A DNA stretch of 64,000 nt from Paenibacillus radicis (ex Gao et al. 2016) (GCF_014641555.1 NZ_BMHY01000009.1:62001-126000); one strand, 5' to 3'; positions 1 through 9,093 are shown, counted from the first letter of the stretch. A program made the numbers and translations. The notes: a model not told the origin generated them from the letters alone.

Positions 1-472
1 TATTTGCCGCCCCGTCCCACACGAGCGTGCCCCGGGCATATTTTGTATTCTCGTTGCCGGAACCATAATCTTTAATGGCACCATTAACAGGCAAACTATT
101 CACGATAGCAATGCTGAGCAAAGCCTTATCATAGAAAAAACCGCCGTTAATGCCGTAATAAGGCGAAATGGATACATTGTTATGAATCGCCGTCAAGGTC
201 ACATTAGACGGCTTAGTCGCCAGAACATGAAGCTCCATGCCTCCAGCGGACGTTGCTGTTGCATAGGTATAGCTGCTCGGGAAGACCTCCATCCGGTCGC
301 TTTTCGCCTGCAGTGCATGGATCATGATGAAGAACAGAATACCTGCTCCGATAATGACCGCCGCCATTACGGCCGTTACTGCGACCGCTTTTTTCCGGCC
401 AAGCTTACCGTTTGGCGCTTCGACGCCTCCCGGATCCAGCTCTGGCCCTATGTTATTGTCCTTGCTTGTCAT
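1..472 (-). CDS. Phosphodiester glycosidase (NAGPA/DUF2233) family protein, partial (C-terminus off window)
   Basis: N-terminal 157 codons of a gene that runs off the left edge. It begins with ATG at 472, preceded by an AGAAGGGG ribosome binding site about 8 bases upstream. Residues 1-30 are polar and cytoplasmic, about 33-55 form one hydrophobic segment (signal anchor), and the rest is extracellular. Around residue 107-113 the sequence reads GINGGFF, the hallmark motif of the phosphodiester alpha-N-acetylglucosaminidase-like family (NAGPA/DUF2233), whose Bacillota members hydrolyse sugar phosphodiesters at the cell surface. Substrate unknown. The frame is open to the edge. Catalytic residues further downstream are outside the window, so the family is inferred from one motif plus topology. 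Confidence 0.75.
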   Translation of the reverse strand, partial: MTSKDNNIGPELDPGGVEAPNGKLGRKKAVAVTAVMAAVIIGAGILFFIMIHALQAKSDRMEVFPSSYTYATATSAGGMELHVLATKPSNVTLTAIHNNVSISPYYGINGGFFYDKALLSIAIVNSLPVNGAIKDYGSGNENTKYARGTLVWDGAAN

Positions 473-611
473 AATTGCGTTGCCCCTTCTCTCTATCATC
501 CCTTGCAAGCCATGTCTCTCCGTGACGCGAGTTGCTGCGGTAATTCGGCGTCACAGCCAGCAATCAGCTATCTAAACTAGTCAGATAGTAGCTACTAGCT
601 AGTCAATCTTG

Positions 612-1562
612 TCAGTCAAACCAGCCTTTGCGCCGGAACCAGACGTACATTCCCAGTCCGATGACGAGCATAATGCCAAGCAGCAGAAAATATCCCCAAT
701 TCCAATTCAACTCCGGCATATTGTGAAAGTTCATACCGTAGATGCCTGCTAAAAAGGTAAGCGGCATAAAAATCGTCGTAATAACCGTGAGCGTCTTCAT
801 AATAGAATTCATTCGGTTGGAGTTGTATGACATATAGCTGTCCCGTAAATCCGCCGTCATCTCACGGCAGGCGTCGGTCATTTCGGCCAGCTTCAGCAAA
901 TGATCGTAGATGTCATGATAAAACGCGACATACTGGCTCAGCCCGTCGATCCGCTCCGTATTCAGAATACGGTACAGCAGCTCCCGCATCGGAAGAATCG
1001 TTTTGCGCAGACGGAGCAGTCTGGAACGAATATTGAAAATATCTTCGATCGCCGTCTGGTTTTTATCGTTGCCGCCGCCGATTTCCATGTCCAGCACCTG
1101 CTCCTCCAGTTCCTGAACGGCCGGAAAATATTGATCGACCAGCTGATCGATTACCATATAAGCAGCAAATAGCGACCAATTCTGGCTGGTAGCCGGGCTT
1201 TTCGCAATTTTCGCCCGCGCCTCCTCAATCTCATTAGAAGGCTGATAATGATAGGTCACCATGAATTTTTGCCCGATAAACATATTGACCTCGTACACGG
1301 CCAAAGTGCGGGGAACAATCGAATGCAGCACTAAAAAATGAAGCGGATCATAATGATCCAGCTTCGGCCGCTGCAGCAAATGGAAGCAATCCTCGATCGC
1401 CAGCGGATGGAAATGGAAATAGGAAGAGAGCAAGGCGGATTCCTCCTCGCTCGGCTCGCAAAAATCGGCCCAATACCATTCCAGCTCAGCCGTCGCCAGC
1501 TGCCCGATCGTCAAACCATCCCTCCACTGTCCGTCTTTCGTCAATCCCATAATCCGTATCAA
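612..1562 (-). CDS. corA: CorA-family divalent metal ion channel
   Basis: CorA-type Mg2+/Co2+ channel subunit (pentamer in the cytoplasmic membrane). It has a long soluble N-terminal domain rich in helices and two C-terminal membrane segments. The first ends with YGMNF, the GMN selectivity-filter signature, followed by a short loop, the second helix, and a basic tail (WFRRKGWF). Length (~316 aa) is normal for the family. Start: a perfect AGGAGG (1572-1577) abuts an in-frame TTG at 1571, which is too close; the next TTG at 1562 is 9 bases away and gives MIRIMGL, so 1562 is preferred. It lies 39 bp downstream of a coiled-coil gene on the same strand, so the two are probably cotranscribed. Family certain; ion preference not readable. 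Confidence 0.9.
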   Translation of the reverse strand: MIRIMGLTKDGQWRDGLTIGQLATAELEWYWADFCEPSEEESALLSSYFHFHPLAIEDCFHLLQRPKLDHYDPLHFLVLHSIVPRTLAVYEVNMFIGQKFMVTYHYQPSNEIEEARAKIAKSPATSQNWSLFAAYMVIDQLVDQYFPAVQELEEQVLDMEIGGGNDKNQTAIEDIFNIRSRLLRLRKTILPMRELLYRILNTERIDGLSQYVAFYHDIYDHLLKLAEMTDACREMTADLRDSYMSYNSNRMNSIMKTLTVITTIFMPLTFLAGIYGMNFHNMPELNWNWGYFLLLGIMLVIGLGMYVWFRRKGWFD

Positions 1563-1601
1563 ATCAAACAACCTCCTGTAGCGATAGCGGCATAGCGCCG
1601 G

Positions 1602-2561
1602 TCAACCCGCAAACTGACGGATCAACCGGTCGCGTTCCTCTTTCAACGATGCATGCGTTCCTTCGGCCTGCGCGAGTTCCTTATCCAGCGTCTTCAGAAG
1701 CATTCTAGCTTTGTGAAGCTGATTCTCGGCCTGCGACTGCGATTCTTTTATTTTACCTTGTACAATCCAATCTGCAATCAATCCGTCGAAAAAATAATCG
1801 GCAAACGTCGCCATTCCGCCGATTTCCACAGCCAAATCCGACTGAAGGTTTACGTCCTTCAGCTCTTCCTTTAGCCGTTTGACCAAATGGCGGGCCGTAT
1901 TGATCGAGTTTTTGGCGTCATCGATTTTGGAATGCTTAATGGACGTGCTAATCAGCCCGCCGCCGAGCATATCATAGGTGCCCCAGTTGGCAGCCGAATC
2001 CAGCTTATTGACGGCGTCCTCGAGCGAAAGCACAAGCTGGCGGCAAGCTGCTGCCGCTTCATACCATTCCTTGCGCTGCTGCTGCGCTTCCGCCAGCTGG
2101 CCGTCCAGCTCTTCCAGACCATGAGCAGCTTCGGAGTCTCCGCTAAGTATCCACTGCTCTTTCTGCTGCATCAGACGCGCGTATGCCTCTTCCGCACCGT
2201 GCAGCTCTCCAAGCTGATTTCCGTTTTCTATTAGCTCTGCCTTAAGCGTCTCTACCTCCAGCTTCGCCTGCTGCAGCTTTAACAATACAGCCAGCGCTTC
2301 CTGACGCTCCGTCTCCAGCTGCTCTTCTTTATTTCTAAGCAGCGTGTGGAACAGATTCGTCCAGCTCAGCTTCAGAAGCTTATCTACATCTTCCTGCTCC
2401 TGATCGAACTTGACCTCCAGCTCGGTAATAAGCTTCATCTCTGCATTTATCTGCGATTGAAGCTGCCTGTGGCGCCGCTCCAATTGCCATTGCGACGACA
2501 TTTTCTCCCGTATCTCCTCGAGCTTTTTATTCCAATCTGCAATGGTTTCGTTCATCTTCAC
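1602..2561 (-). CDS. Conserved coiled-coil protein of unknown function
   Basis: A 319-residue acidic protein, predicted almost entirely helical with two long coiled-coil stretches (about residues 5-130 and 225-315) separated by a Gly-containing insert near residue 200 (WGTYDMLGGG). No signal peptide or membrane segment, so cytoplasmic. I do not recognise a named family with confidence; architecture resembles small SMC- or PspA-like coiled-coil proteins, but diagnostic motifs of neither are present. The GTG start at 2561 has GGGGAG 5 bases upstream; an ATG two codons later is possible. It ends 39 bp before corA on the same strand, suggesting a two-gene unit. Confidence 0.75.
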   Translation of the reverse strand: MKMNETIADWNKKLEEIREKMSSQWQLERRHRQLQSQINAEMKLITELEVKFDQEQEDVDKLLKLSWTNLFHTLLRNKEEQLETERQEALAVLLKLQQAKLEVETLKAELIENGNQLGELHGAEEAYARLMQQKEQWILSGDSEAAHGLEELDGQLAEAQQQRKEWYEAAAACRQLVLSLEDAVNKLDSAANWGTYDMLGGGLISTSIKHSKIDDAKNSINTARHLVKRLKEELKDVNLQSDLAVEIGGMATFADYFFDGLIADWIVQGKIKESQSQAENQLHKARMLLKTLDKELAQAEGTHASLKEERDRLIRQFAG

Positions 2562-2710
2562 CGCTGCTCCCCTCTGCCTTTATCTGTTCATTCTGTTATT
2601 CATACGAAATACTCTTCTATTAGACTTCAAACCGGGGGAAATGGTTGCGCTGGCGGAATTAGACATGCTATCGTTTGTAAAATAGAGAAAACCGAAAAGG
2701 AGCCTACACT

Positions 2711-3679
2711 ATGATTCGCGGAAGATTCGCACCAACGCCTTCGGGGCTTATGCATATCGGCAATATTTGGGCGGCGCTGCTTGCCTGGCTGCAGGTTAGA
2801 AGCGCAAACGGACAATTTGTGCTGCGGATGGAGGACATTGACAAACCCCGCTGCCGGTCAGAGCTGGCTGAGCAAGCGCTGACTGACCTTCGCTGGCTGG
2901 GACTCGACTGGGATGAAGGCCCCGATATAGGCGGCCCTTTCGCTCCGTATACGCAAAGCGAACGCGACGAATGGTACACTGACGCGCTCGATCGCTTGGA
3001 GCAAAACGGCATGCTCTATCCTTGCTTTTGCAGCCGCGCAGAGCTGCTGGCTGTCGCCAGCGCTCCCCATGGACTGAGTGAGGAAGGACCTTCCTACGCT
3101 GGAACCTGTCGTTGTCTGACCCCGGAGGAACAGCAGCAGCGAATGGCGGCGAAGAAGCCTTCGCTACGATTCCGGATCGATGACAACCGCTCCGCCGTCT
3201 CGTTCCACGATGGAGCCGCCGGCACGCAGGCATTCGCTGCCGATGCAGGAGGCGATTTCGTCGTTCGCCGGGCGGACGGCATTATCAGCTACCAGTTAGC
3301 TGTCGTCGCAGATGACGCTGCAATGGGTATTACGGACGTGCTGCGCGGTTATGACTTGCTCGACTCGACTCCCCGTCAGCTGCTGCTGTACGAAGCGCTT
3401 GCGCTGCCTGCTCCCCGCTTCGCCCATGTTCCGCTGCTGATGGGCGAGGATGGCCGGCGCCTCGCCAAACGTCACGGCGATACATCGATTGCCGGATTAA
3501 GAGCAGCAGGCTTATCGCCAGAGCGTATTATCGGCTGGCTGGCGCAGTTAGCCGGTCAGACAGACACCTTGGAGTCTGTTTCGGCGGCTGAGCTAGTCAG
3601 CGGGTTTCGTCTGGAACGCGTTCCGACCGTGCCGATCGTCATTGATGAGAATGCGATGCGTCAGCTAATGCGGCACTAA
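2711..3679 (+). CDS. gluQ: Glutamyl-Q tRNA(Asp) synthetase (GluQ-RS)
   Basis: Truncated glutamyl-tRNA synthetase paralogue that activates glutamate and attaches it to queuosine at position 34 of tRNA(Asp), not to tRNA(Glu). Visible: class I HIGH-type motif (MHIGN, residues 15-19) next to RFAPTPSG, and a KMSKS-like RLAKRHGD near residue 257. Zinc-site pattern CFC ... YAGTCR is at about residues 98-135. The anticodon-binding domain of true GluRS is absent: 322 aa instead of ~480. ATG has AAGGAG 8 bases upstream. The gene stands alone on the plus strand and faces the cbiZ operon across a bidirectional terminator. Its presence implies the host makes queuosine; no que genes are in the window. Confidence 0.93.
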   Translation: MIRGRFAPTPSGLMHIGNIWAALLAWLQVRSANGQFVLRMEDIDKPRCRSELAEQALTDLRWLGLDWDEGPDIGGPFAPYTQSERDEWYTDALDRLEQNGMLYPCFCSRAELLAVASAPHGLSEEGPSYAGTCRCLTPEEQQQRMAAKKPSLRFRIDDNRSAVSFHDGAAGTQAFAADAGGDFVVRRADGIISYQLAVVADDAAMGITDVLRGYDLLDSTPRQLLLYEALALPAPRFAHVPLLMGEDGRRLAKRHGDTSIAGLRAAGLSPERIIGWLAQLAGQTDTLESVSAAELVSGFRLERVPTVPIVIDENAMRQLMRH

Positions 3680-3694
3680 TCTGCTGTATTGCAT

Positions 3695-3753
3695 TAAAAA
3701 GGTCTGCCTTCTTCGATTCTTTCCGCTCGAATCGATAAAGGCAGACCTTTTTT
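3695..3753. terminator. Bidirectional intrinsic terminator between gluQ and cbiZ
   Basis: A 15-bp perfect inverted repeat (AAAAAGGTCTGCCTT / AAGGCAGACCTTTTT) flanks a ~27-base loop that contains a second small hairpin. A-run on the left and T-run on the right make it work for both converging transcripts. Confidence 0.9.
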
Positions 3754-3764
3754 ACAAGTGGAGA

Positions 3765-4478
3765 TTACTTCTCATGCTGCGTACGGCTCGCTTCATATAC
3801 GGTCGCATAGACCAGACGTCCAATTGCATTGCCGATTGTCGTTGCCGCGCCTGCATAGGCATGGACAGAATTGCCATAGCCTTGCCCGCTGACGCCAATG
3901 ACGATCGCGTCTGTCGTCGTCCCTGTAGCGATCCTCCCGTTATCCGGGTCAACGATGCTTAGATCCTGCAGCGCCGCAGCCTTAGCTTCCGCCGCCTGGA
4001 TGACAGCATTCACCATCGCGGCTTCCGTCATCTGCCCATCAATGAGAAGAACTGTGTTGATCGTACCTGGCGCATAAGCGGAGAACGTTTCTCTCGGCAG
4101 TCCGGCTCGTGCGCCGTTGCTTGTACCGGAAGTGGTAAAGCAAACCAGCTTGAAGCAATCCCCCTCCTCTTCCGCAACAGAAAGATGCGTCAGCTTGGCA
4201 GCAGTCATTAGACATATCGTCTTACCCGGGTCATATCCCCATCCCTGCAAGCGGTTGCCTGCATCTGCTCCAGGATCTTCGCATTCATAAGGAATCGGAA
4301 CCTTCCAATTGACGACCGTATCCGAAGCGGCCAAACCGCCAAGATGCACAGCGCTGCTAAGTGTGCGGAGCTGCATAGGACTGGAGACAACAATACGATC
4401 CCCCTCCTGCAGCTCCGCTGTTACACCCGGCCATACCGCGGATTCGTAAAAGCTGGCAGTACGGAAAGGCTGTGTCAT
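3765..4478 (-). CDS. cbiZ: Adenosylcobinamide amidohydrolase
   Basis: CbiZ cleaves the aminopropanol-linked side chain from adenosylcobinamide (and from some complete corrinoids), yielding adenosylcobyric acid that re-enters the pathway. It is the last gene of the corrinoid operon. Recognisable family features are the Gly/Thr-rich core around the middle (CFTTSGTSNGARAG), the segment NTVLLIDGQMTEAAM and the C-terminal TGTTTDAIVIG. Start: ATG at 4478 overlaps the cobD stop in an ATGA and has GGAGGGA 8 bases upstream; an upstream in-frame ATG at 4505 would lie inside cobD and lacks such a site. Combined with CobD, CbiB, CobU, CobS and CobT in the same operon it indicates salvage plus lower-ligand remodelling of corrinoids. 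Confidence 0.88.
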   Translation of the reverse strand: MTQPFRTASFYESAVWPGVTAELQEGDRIVVSSPMQLRTLSSAVHLGGLAASDTVVNWKVPIPYECEDPGADAGNRLQGWGYDPGKTICLMTAAKLTHLSVAEEEGDCFKLVCFTTSGTSNGARAGLPRETFSAYAPGTINTVLLIDGQMTEAAMVNAVIQAAEAKAAALQDLSIVDPDNGRIATGTTTDAIVIGVSGQGYGNSVHAYAGAATTIGNAIGRLVYATVYEASRTQHEK

Positions 4479-5584
4479 TCGATCATTCCCTCCATTCCAC
4501 TGCAAGCATGAATCGCAGCCATCGCCCCCTTCAACTCCGCCAAAAATCGTTCGTTCTGAGGACGCAGCTTAATCGCGAATCGGCAATAATGCGCATCTAA
4601 TCCGGTAAAATGAGACGCATCCCGGATTAACACGCCGCGCCGCCCCAATTCGTTCTGTAACGCCGCAGCCGTTAAACCTGGCTGTTCCGGCAATCTAACA
4701 AGCACATAGTTCGCTGCCCCAGCATACACATTCAGACCTGATTCCCAAAGCCGATCCGCAAACCAAGGCCCCTCTTCCTGCAGCCAATTTTTCGTCTTAG
4801 CGGCAAATTCCTCATCGTCCAACACCGCTTCGCCGATCAACTGCGCAAGCGAGTTGACGCTCCAAGGCACTTGAAGCCGGCTCAGTTCGGCAATGTTGCC
4901 CGGTTCTCCTACGATATAGCCCAAACGAATGCCCGGAATGGCATAAAACTTTGTCATTGACCTAATGACGAACAGCCGGTCGTTCACAGCCGCTTCTTGC
5001 AGTAGCGAATAGGCTTCCTCGTCAGGGACAAAATCCATAAATGCTTCGTCGACAACAACAGTTGCTCCCTGCTTAACTAACTTCAAGATCAGTTCAGGTC
5101 GAACGAGTTTACCGGTAGGGTTGTTCGGCGAGCCAATCATGTAGAAATCGGCAGCTCGCGATTGCAGCAGCGATGCTTCGGAAAGCTCAAATTGTTCGGC
5201 TTCGGTCAACGGAATCGGCAATGTACCCCCGCCGATTTTGTGAACAGCATCGCCGTATTCGGCAAAAGAGGGATAAGCCAGCCCCGTAATAACCGGATTA
5301 TGCTGTCTGACGACAAGATCAATTAGCTCAGCAGCCCCGTTGCCGATCAGAATGGATTGTTCATCTACTGCATGCAGCTGTGCCAGCTTCGTTCTTAACC
5401 CTCGAACCGCCGGGTCAGGATAACGGTCGATTTTGTCGGCATAAGCTGCCAATACTTGCCGCACGGCTGGCGGGGGACCAAATGGATTCATATTGGAGCT
5501 GTAATCCAAAAAATGCTCGGCAGGCAGCCCGTACGCTTCCTCGGCTGTGCGCAAGTCGCCTCCGTGCCCGTATTTTTCAAGCAT
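4475..5584 (-). CDS. cobD: L-threonine-O-3-phosphate decarboxylase
   Basis: PLP-dependent fold-type I enzyme that makes (R)-1-amino-2-propanol phosphate, the linker of the nucleotide loop. N-terminus MLEKYGHGGD followed by SSNMNPFGPP is typical of the CobD/HisC-like family. The PLP lysine lies in SMTKFYAIPGIRLGY (around residue 216), preceded by the VVDEAFMDF strand. Length 369 aa is as expected. ATG at 5584 has GGTG about 7 bases upstream. It lies 18 bp downstream of cobS and overlaps cbiZ by 4 bp. HisC is the main alternative, but the operon settles the role. Confidence 0.93.
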   Translation of the reverse strand: MLEKYGHGGDLRTAEEAYGLPAEHFLDYSSNMNPFGPPPAVRQVLAAYADKIDRYPDPAVRGLRTKLAQLHAVDEQSILIGNGAAELIDLVVRQHNPVITGLAYPSFAEYGDAVHKIGGGTLPIPLTEAEQFELSEASLLQSRAADFYMIGSPNNPTGKLVRPELILKLVKQGATVVVDEAFMDFVPDEEAYSLLQEAAVNDRLFVIRSMTKFYAIPGIRLGYIVGEPGNIAELSRLQVPWSVNSLAQLIGEAVLDDEEFAAKTKNWLQEEGPWFADRLWESGLNVYAGAANYVLVRLPEQPGLTAAALQNELGRRGVLIRDASHFTGLDAHYCRFAIKLRPQNERFLAELKGAMAAIHACSGMEGMIE

Positions 5585-5602
5585 AATGCTTCACCTCTAT
5601 CA

Positions 5603-6421
5603 TCATTTCAATACAAGGAGCACCGCAAGGATGAGAACAGCTTCGACGGCCTCATTCATTGCACCGTAGGTATCACCGGTCAAGCCGCCAAGCTTCCGGC
5701 TTAACCAAGTAGCGGTGATTAAACCTACTGCTGCTGTAATGAACGCAGCACCAGCGCACCAAAGAATTGCGTCCTCTAACGGTATCCCGCCTGCAAAAGC
5801 AATAACTAATGTCAATGCAACAGCAAGCAGAAATCCGGCTGCCATCTGACGCGGCCCCGCAGCACGGAACATCGCTCCGATTCCTTCGCCTTTCCTGGCG
5901 CTGGGCCAGCCTACGATGGCTGCCGACATCCACCAGCGGCTCCATATCGGCGCGCTCGCAATCAGCGCCATCGATTTCCACCACGATCCGTTTTCCAGCC
6001 CCAGTTCGATCAGCTCGCTCAAGACGGCAAACTTGAACAATAGCAGCAGCACCGCAGCAATGACTCCCATAGCGCCGACACGGCTATCCTTCATAATTTC
6101 CAGCATCCGCTCCCGGGAACGGTGGCTGAGCACGCCGTCGGCCGTATCCATCCAGCCGTCCAGATGCAGCCCTCCGCTCATCGCCGTCCACACAGCTAAT
6201 ACGATAACAGCTGCTGGAAGCGCGGGCATAAACAAGCTCAGCAATCCAAAGCAGATAGCGGATACGGCTCCGACAATCGCTCCTGCGGCTGGAAAGTAGA
6301 TGATACTTCGGGACAATTGCTTGGGTTCAAAGGGCACCTGCACGGGAACGGGCACCCGGGTAAGAAACTGTATGGCTGCAATTAATGCTTGACCATGAAC
6401 GATTAATGAACGAAATACCAT
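5603..6421 (-). CDS. cobS: Adenosylcobinamide-GDP ribazoletransferase (cobalamin synthase)
   Basis: Polytopic membrane enzyme that joins adenosylcobinamide-GDP with alpha-ribazole (phosphate), the last assembly step. The family signature GGLHLDGWMDTADGV is at about residues 85-99, and six or so hydrophobic segments follow. Length 272 aa is normal. ATG at 6421 lies inside the end of cbiB (19-bp overlap) with GGAGTG 10 bases upstream, indicating translational coupling. Confidence 0.95.
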   Translation of the reverse strand: MVFRSLIVHGQALIAAIQFLTRVPVPVQVPFEPKQLSRSIIYFPAAGAIVGAVSAICFGLLSLFMPALPAAVIVLAVWTAMSGGLHLDGWMDTADGVLSHRSRERMLEIMKDSRVGAMGVIAAVLLLLFKFAVLSELIELGLENGSWWKSMALIASAPIWSRWWMSAAIVGWPSARKGEGIGAMFRAAGPRQMAAGFLLAVALTLVIAFAGGIPLEDAILWCAGAAFITAAVGLITATWLSRKLGGLTGDTYGAMNEAVEAVLILAVLLVLK

Positions 6422-7392
6422 ACGATCAACACTCCTGCCATGATCAGGATGCTTGTCAAATAAAGCAATCGGGTAGCGTGAAGGATATCGGCCGCTTCCA
6501 GCTTGCGCAGCGGCCAGCCCATTCTTGCCCGTTCGCTTGGCTGACCAAAATAATAGTTCAACCCCCCGAGCTCAATGCCAAGTGCTCCGGCTACCGCAGA
6601 TTCCGGAATGCCGCTGTTAGGGCTTGGGTGAAGACGGGCAAATTGTCTGATAGAGCGCCAGGCTCTTGTCCCGGACATTCCCCGCTGCAGCAGCGCGGAC
6701 AGTGACAGCAACAGGCCGGTTATCCGGGCCGGAATATAATTCAGAACATCATCGGTCCGGGCCGAACACCAGCCGAAGTCGGCATATTTTTCGTTGCGGT
6801 AGCCGACCATGGAATCCAGCGTATTAGCTGCGCGGTAAAGCATTGCAAGCGGCGCTCCTCCAATTAATGCGAACAGAATCGGCGAGACGAACGCATCTAC
6901 CGTATTTTCAGCTACGGTCTCTACCGTCGCCCGCGACGCCTCCTCTTCACTGAGGCGGTCTGTGTCTCTTCCGACAATATAGCCGACATATTTGCGTGCA
7001 TCGGCTAAATTACCGGAAACTAGAGGGCGATAGACAAGCATTGCTGCTTGTCCCAATCCTTTAACAGCGATGGTCGTCGAAATGAACCAAGCGCTGGCCG
7101 CATTGCCAAGCCATGGGTGAATCCAATCGGCTGCGGCAATAATCAGCCACATGATCCCGAATGAAGCCAGAAGCGTCAGGACGGTCAAACAAACTCCCGA
7201 AGCTTTTATCGCGGCCGGGCTTCGTCCCTGCAATTGCTCCTTCGCCCTCAACTTGCCCTCCAGCAGCCGGATCAGCCGCCCGATCCAAATAACGGGATGA
7301 GTCGGCCATTTCGGGTCGCCGACAATCCAATCGATCGCAATGGCCGCTGCTGTCAGCAACAGTATTTCGGACAAAGAATAAAATCCTATCAT
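6403..7392 (-). CDS. cbiB: Adenosylcobinamide-phosphate synthase
   Basis: Integral membrane enzyme that condenses adenosylcobyric acid with aminopropanol phosphate (product of CobD). The N-terminal IDWIVGDPKWPTHPVIWIG motif, the central ATVETVAENTVDAFVSP and the TLDSMVGYRNEKY segment are diagnostic for CbiB (called CobD in the aerobic nomenclature). 329 aa. ATG at 7392 has GGGAGC 6 bases upstream and overlaps cobU by 4 bp. Confidence 0.95.
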   Translation of the reverse strand: MIGFYSLSEILLLTAAAIAIDWIVGDPKWPTHPVIWIGRLIRLLEGKLRAKEQLQGRSPAAIKASGVCLTVLTLLASFGIMWLIIAAADWIHPWLGNAASAWFISTTIAVKGLGQAAMLVYRPLVSGNLADARKYVGYIVGRDTDRLSEEEASRATVETVAENTVDAFVSPILFALIGGAPLAMLYRAANTLDSMVGYRNEKYADFGWCSARTDDVLNYIPARITGLLLSLSALLQRGMSGTRAWRSIRQFARLHPSPNSGIPESAVAGALGIELGGLNYYFGQPSERARMGWPLRKLEAADILHATRLLYLTSILIMAGVLIVWYFVH

Positions 7393-8012
7393 AATTGCTC
7401 CCAGCGGAATGCGAGCGACTTCACATCTACAGGAATGCCCGCCGTTACCAAAAAGACACGTTCGCTAATGGCTGCTATGCGCTGGTTCAAGCGGCCTGCT
7501 TCATCACGAAATATCCGTCCAAGCGGATAGGGCGGCACCACACCGTCGCCTACTTCATTCGTCACGAGAACTAGCGGATAGGGGAAAGCAGCAATAGCAT
7601 CCAGCAGTAACTGAGTTTGCGGTTCCAGCCACTCTCCCATTTTCAAATCAGGAAGCTCCGTCTGTTTCTCCTCTGCCAGCAGAAGCCAATTCGAAATCCA
7701 TAGCGTCAGGCAATCGACCAATACGACTGGCCTCTCCGCTTCATCTAAAGACAGGCTGGCGGATTCCGCAGCTCTAGTCAGCTGCTGAAGCGTCTGTGCC
7801 AATTCCAGCGGCTCTTCAATCGTCTGCCATTCGAATCCCGTCGAGTTACGGTCGCGTTTATGCCTCTCGATCCGCTCCGCCATTTCCTCATCCCATACCC
7901 GGCTAGTCGCTATATAAATGCCGCGTCTGCCCAAACGGGCAGCAAGCTGCTCGGCGAACGAGCTTTTTCCGCTGCGCGCGCCTCCTGTTACTAGAATTGC
8001 CAACCCGTTCAC
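7389..8012 (-). CDS. cobU: Bifunctional adenosylcobinamide kinase / adenosylcobinamide-phosphate guanylyltransferase
   Basis: Phosphorylates adenosylcobinamide and then transfers GMP from GTP. Walker A TGGARSGKS at residues 9-17, Walker B-like VVLVDCLTLW near 97-106, and the C-terminal VVPPYPLGRIFRDEAGRLNQ typical of CobU. 207 aa. The GTG at 8012 directly follows the cobT stop; a TTG three codons later has AGGTG 6 bases upstream and could be the real start. Part of the corrinoid operon. Confidence 0.94.
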   Translation of the reverse strand: MNGLAILVTGGARSGKSSFAEQLAARLGRRGIYIATSRVWDEEMAERIERHKRDRNSTGFEWQTIEEPLELAQTLQQLTRAAESASLSLDEAERPVVLVDCLTLWISNWLLLAEEKQTELPDLKMGEWLEPQTQLLLDAIAAFPYPLVLVTNEVGDGVVPPYPLGRIFRDEAGRLNQRIAAISERVFLVTAGIPVDVKSLAFRWEQL

Positions 8013-9077
8013 CTACTCTTTCGAAATACCAGCGCTCTCGAAGGTCGCCATTTCTTGCATTAATTTAAGCGATGCATCGATGAAATGAAAGCCGAGCACT
8101 GCTCCGGTTCCCTCGCCAAGCCGCATATCCAGATCAATCATCGGCGATAATCCCATCGCTTCCAGCACTTTGGCATGGCCCTGCTCCTGTGATAAATGCG
8201 ATGCAATTAAATAAGGCTGGACATGCTCCGATATTCGTACAGCAGCCAGCGCTGCAACCGAGGAAATATAACCATCGATAACGACAGGACAGCCATTCGC
8301 GGCTGCTCCGATAATGACGCCAACCAAGCCGGCGATTTCAGCGCCTCCGACCTGGGCAAGGGCTAGAAACGGCTCCTTCGGATCAGGGGAGTGCAGCGCC
8401 AGTGCTTTTTCCACGACCTCGACCTTCTTCAGCCAGCCCTTGTCATCGATACCTGTTCCTCTTCCAACTGTCAGCCCCGGGTGCAAGCCGGTAAAGACCG
8501 ATGCAAGCGCCGCGCTAGCCGTCGTATTGCCGATGCCCATCTCGCCCGTCGCGAACAGCTGATAGCCCTGCTCCGCCAGCTCGTCCACAACTTTCACGCC
8601 GGCCAAAATCGCTCGCAGCACCTGCTCCAGACTCATTGCAGCCTCTTTCGTCATATTGGCCGTTCCGCGCACGATGTTATGCTGCAGCAGATCAGGATGG
8701 TCGATGGCTGATTTCACACCGATATCAACGCAAAAAACGTCCGCTCCTGCTTGCTTAGCCAGCACGTTCACAGCGGCGCCTCCGCTAAGGAAATTAAGCA
8801 CCATTTGCGAGGTCACTTCCTGCGGAAAAGCGCTGATGCCTTCCTCGCATACTCCATGATCGGCTGCCATAACGACGACGGCCTTCCTCTGCAGATCCGG
8901 CCAAAGCCCGCCGTGAATGCCCGCCAATTGATAGGCGATAGCTTCCAGCTTGCCCAGGCTTCCCGGCGGCTTCGTCAATTGATCCGAGTGCCGCTGCGCG
9001 CTTGCAGCCGCTCCCTCGTCTACTGCATTAATTCTTCCCAGCATATATGCGATTTCCTTGCAATTGCCCGTTTCCAT
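8013..9077 (-). CDS. cobT: Nicotinate-nucleotide--dimethylbenzimidazole phosphoribosyltransferase
   Basis: Makes alpha-ribazole phosphate from a lower-ligand base and nicotinate mononucleotide. Recognised by LTKPPGSLGKLE (residues ~35-46), the VVMAADHGVCEEGISAFP active-site segment, the FATGEMGIGNTTASAAL motif and the catalytic-glutamate region LGEGTGAVLGF near the C-terminus. Start: the ATG at 9077 has AGGGAGAGG 8 bases upstream, better than the in-frame GTG at 9086. 354 aa, normal. In a salvage and remodelling operon, CobT specificity decides which base is installed. Confidence 0.95.
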   Translation of the reverse strand: METGNCKEIAYMLGRINAVDEGAAASAQRHSDQLTKPPGSLGKLEAIAYQLAGIHGGLWPDLQRKAVVVMAADHGVCEEGISAFPQEVTSQMVLNFLSGGAAVNVLAKQAGADVFCVDIGVKSAIDHPDLLQHNIVRGTANMTKEAAMSLEQVLRAILAGVKVVDELAEQGYQLFATGEMGIGNTTASAALASVFTGLHPGLTVGRGTGIDDKGWLKKVEVVEKALALHSPDPKEPFLALAQVGGAEIAGLVGVIIGAAANGCPVVIDGYISSVAALAAVRISEHVQPYLIASHLSQEQGHAKVLEAMGLSPMIDLDMRLGEGTGAVLGFHFIDASLKLMQEMATFESAGISKE

Positions 9078-9093
9078 CACATTCACCTCTCCC

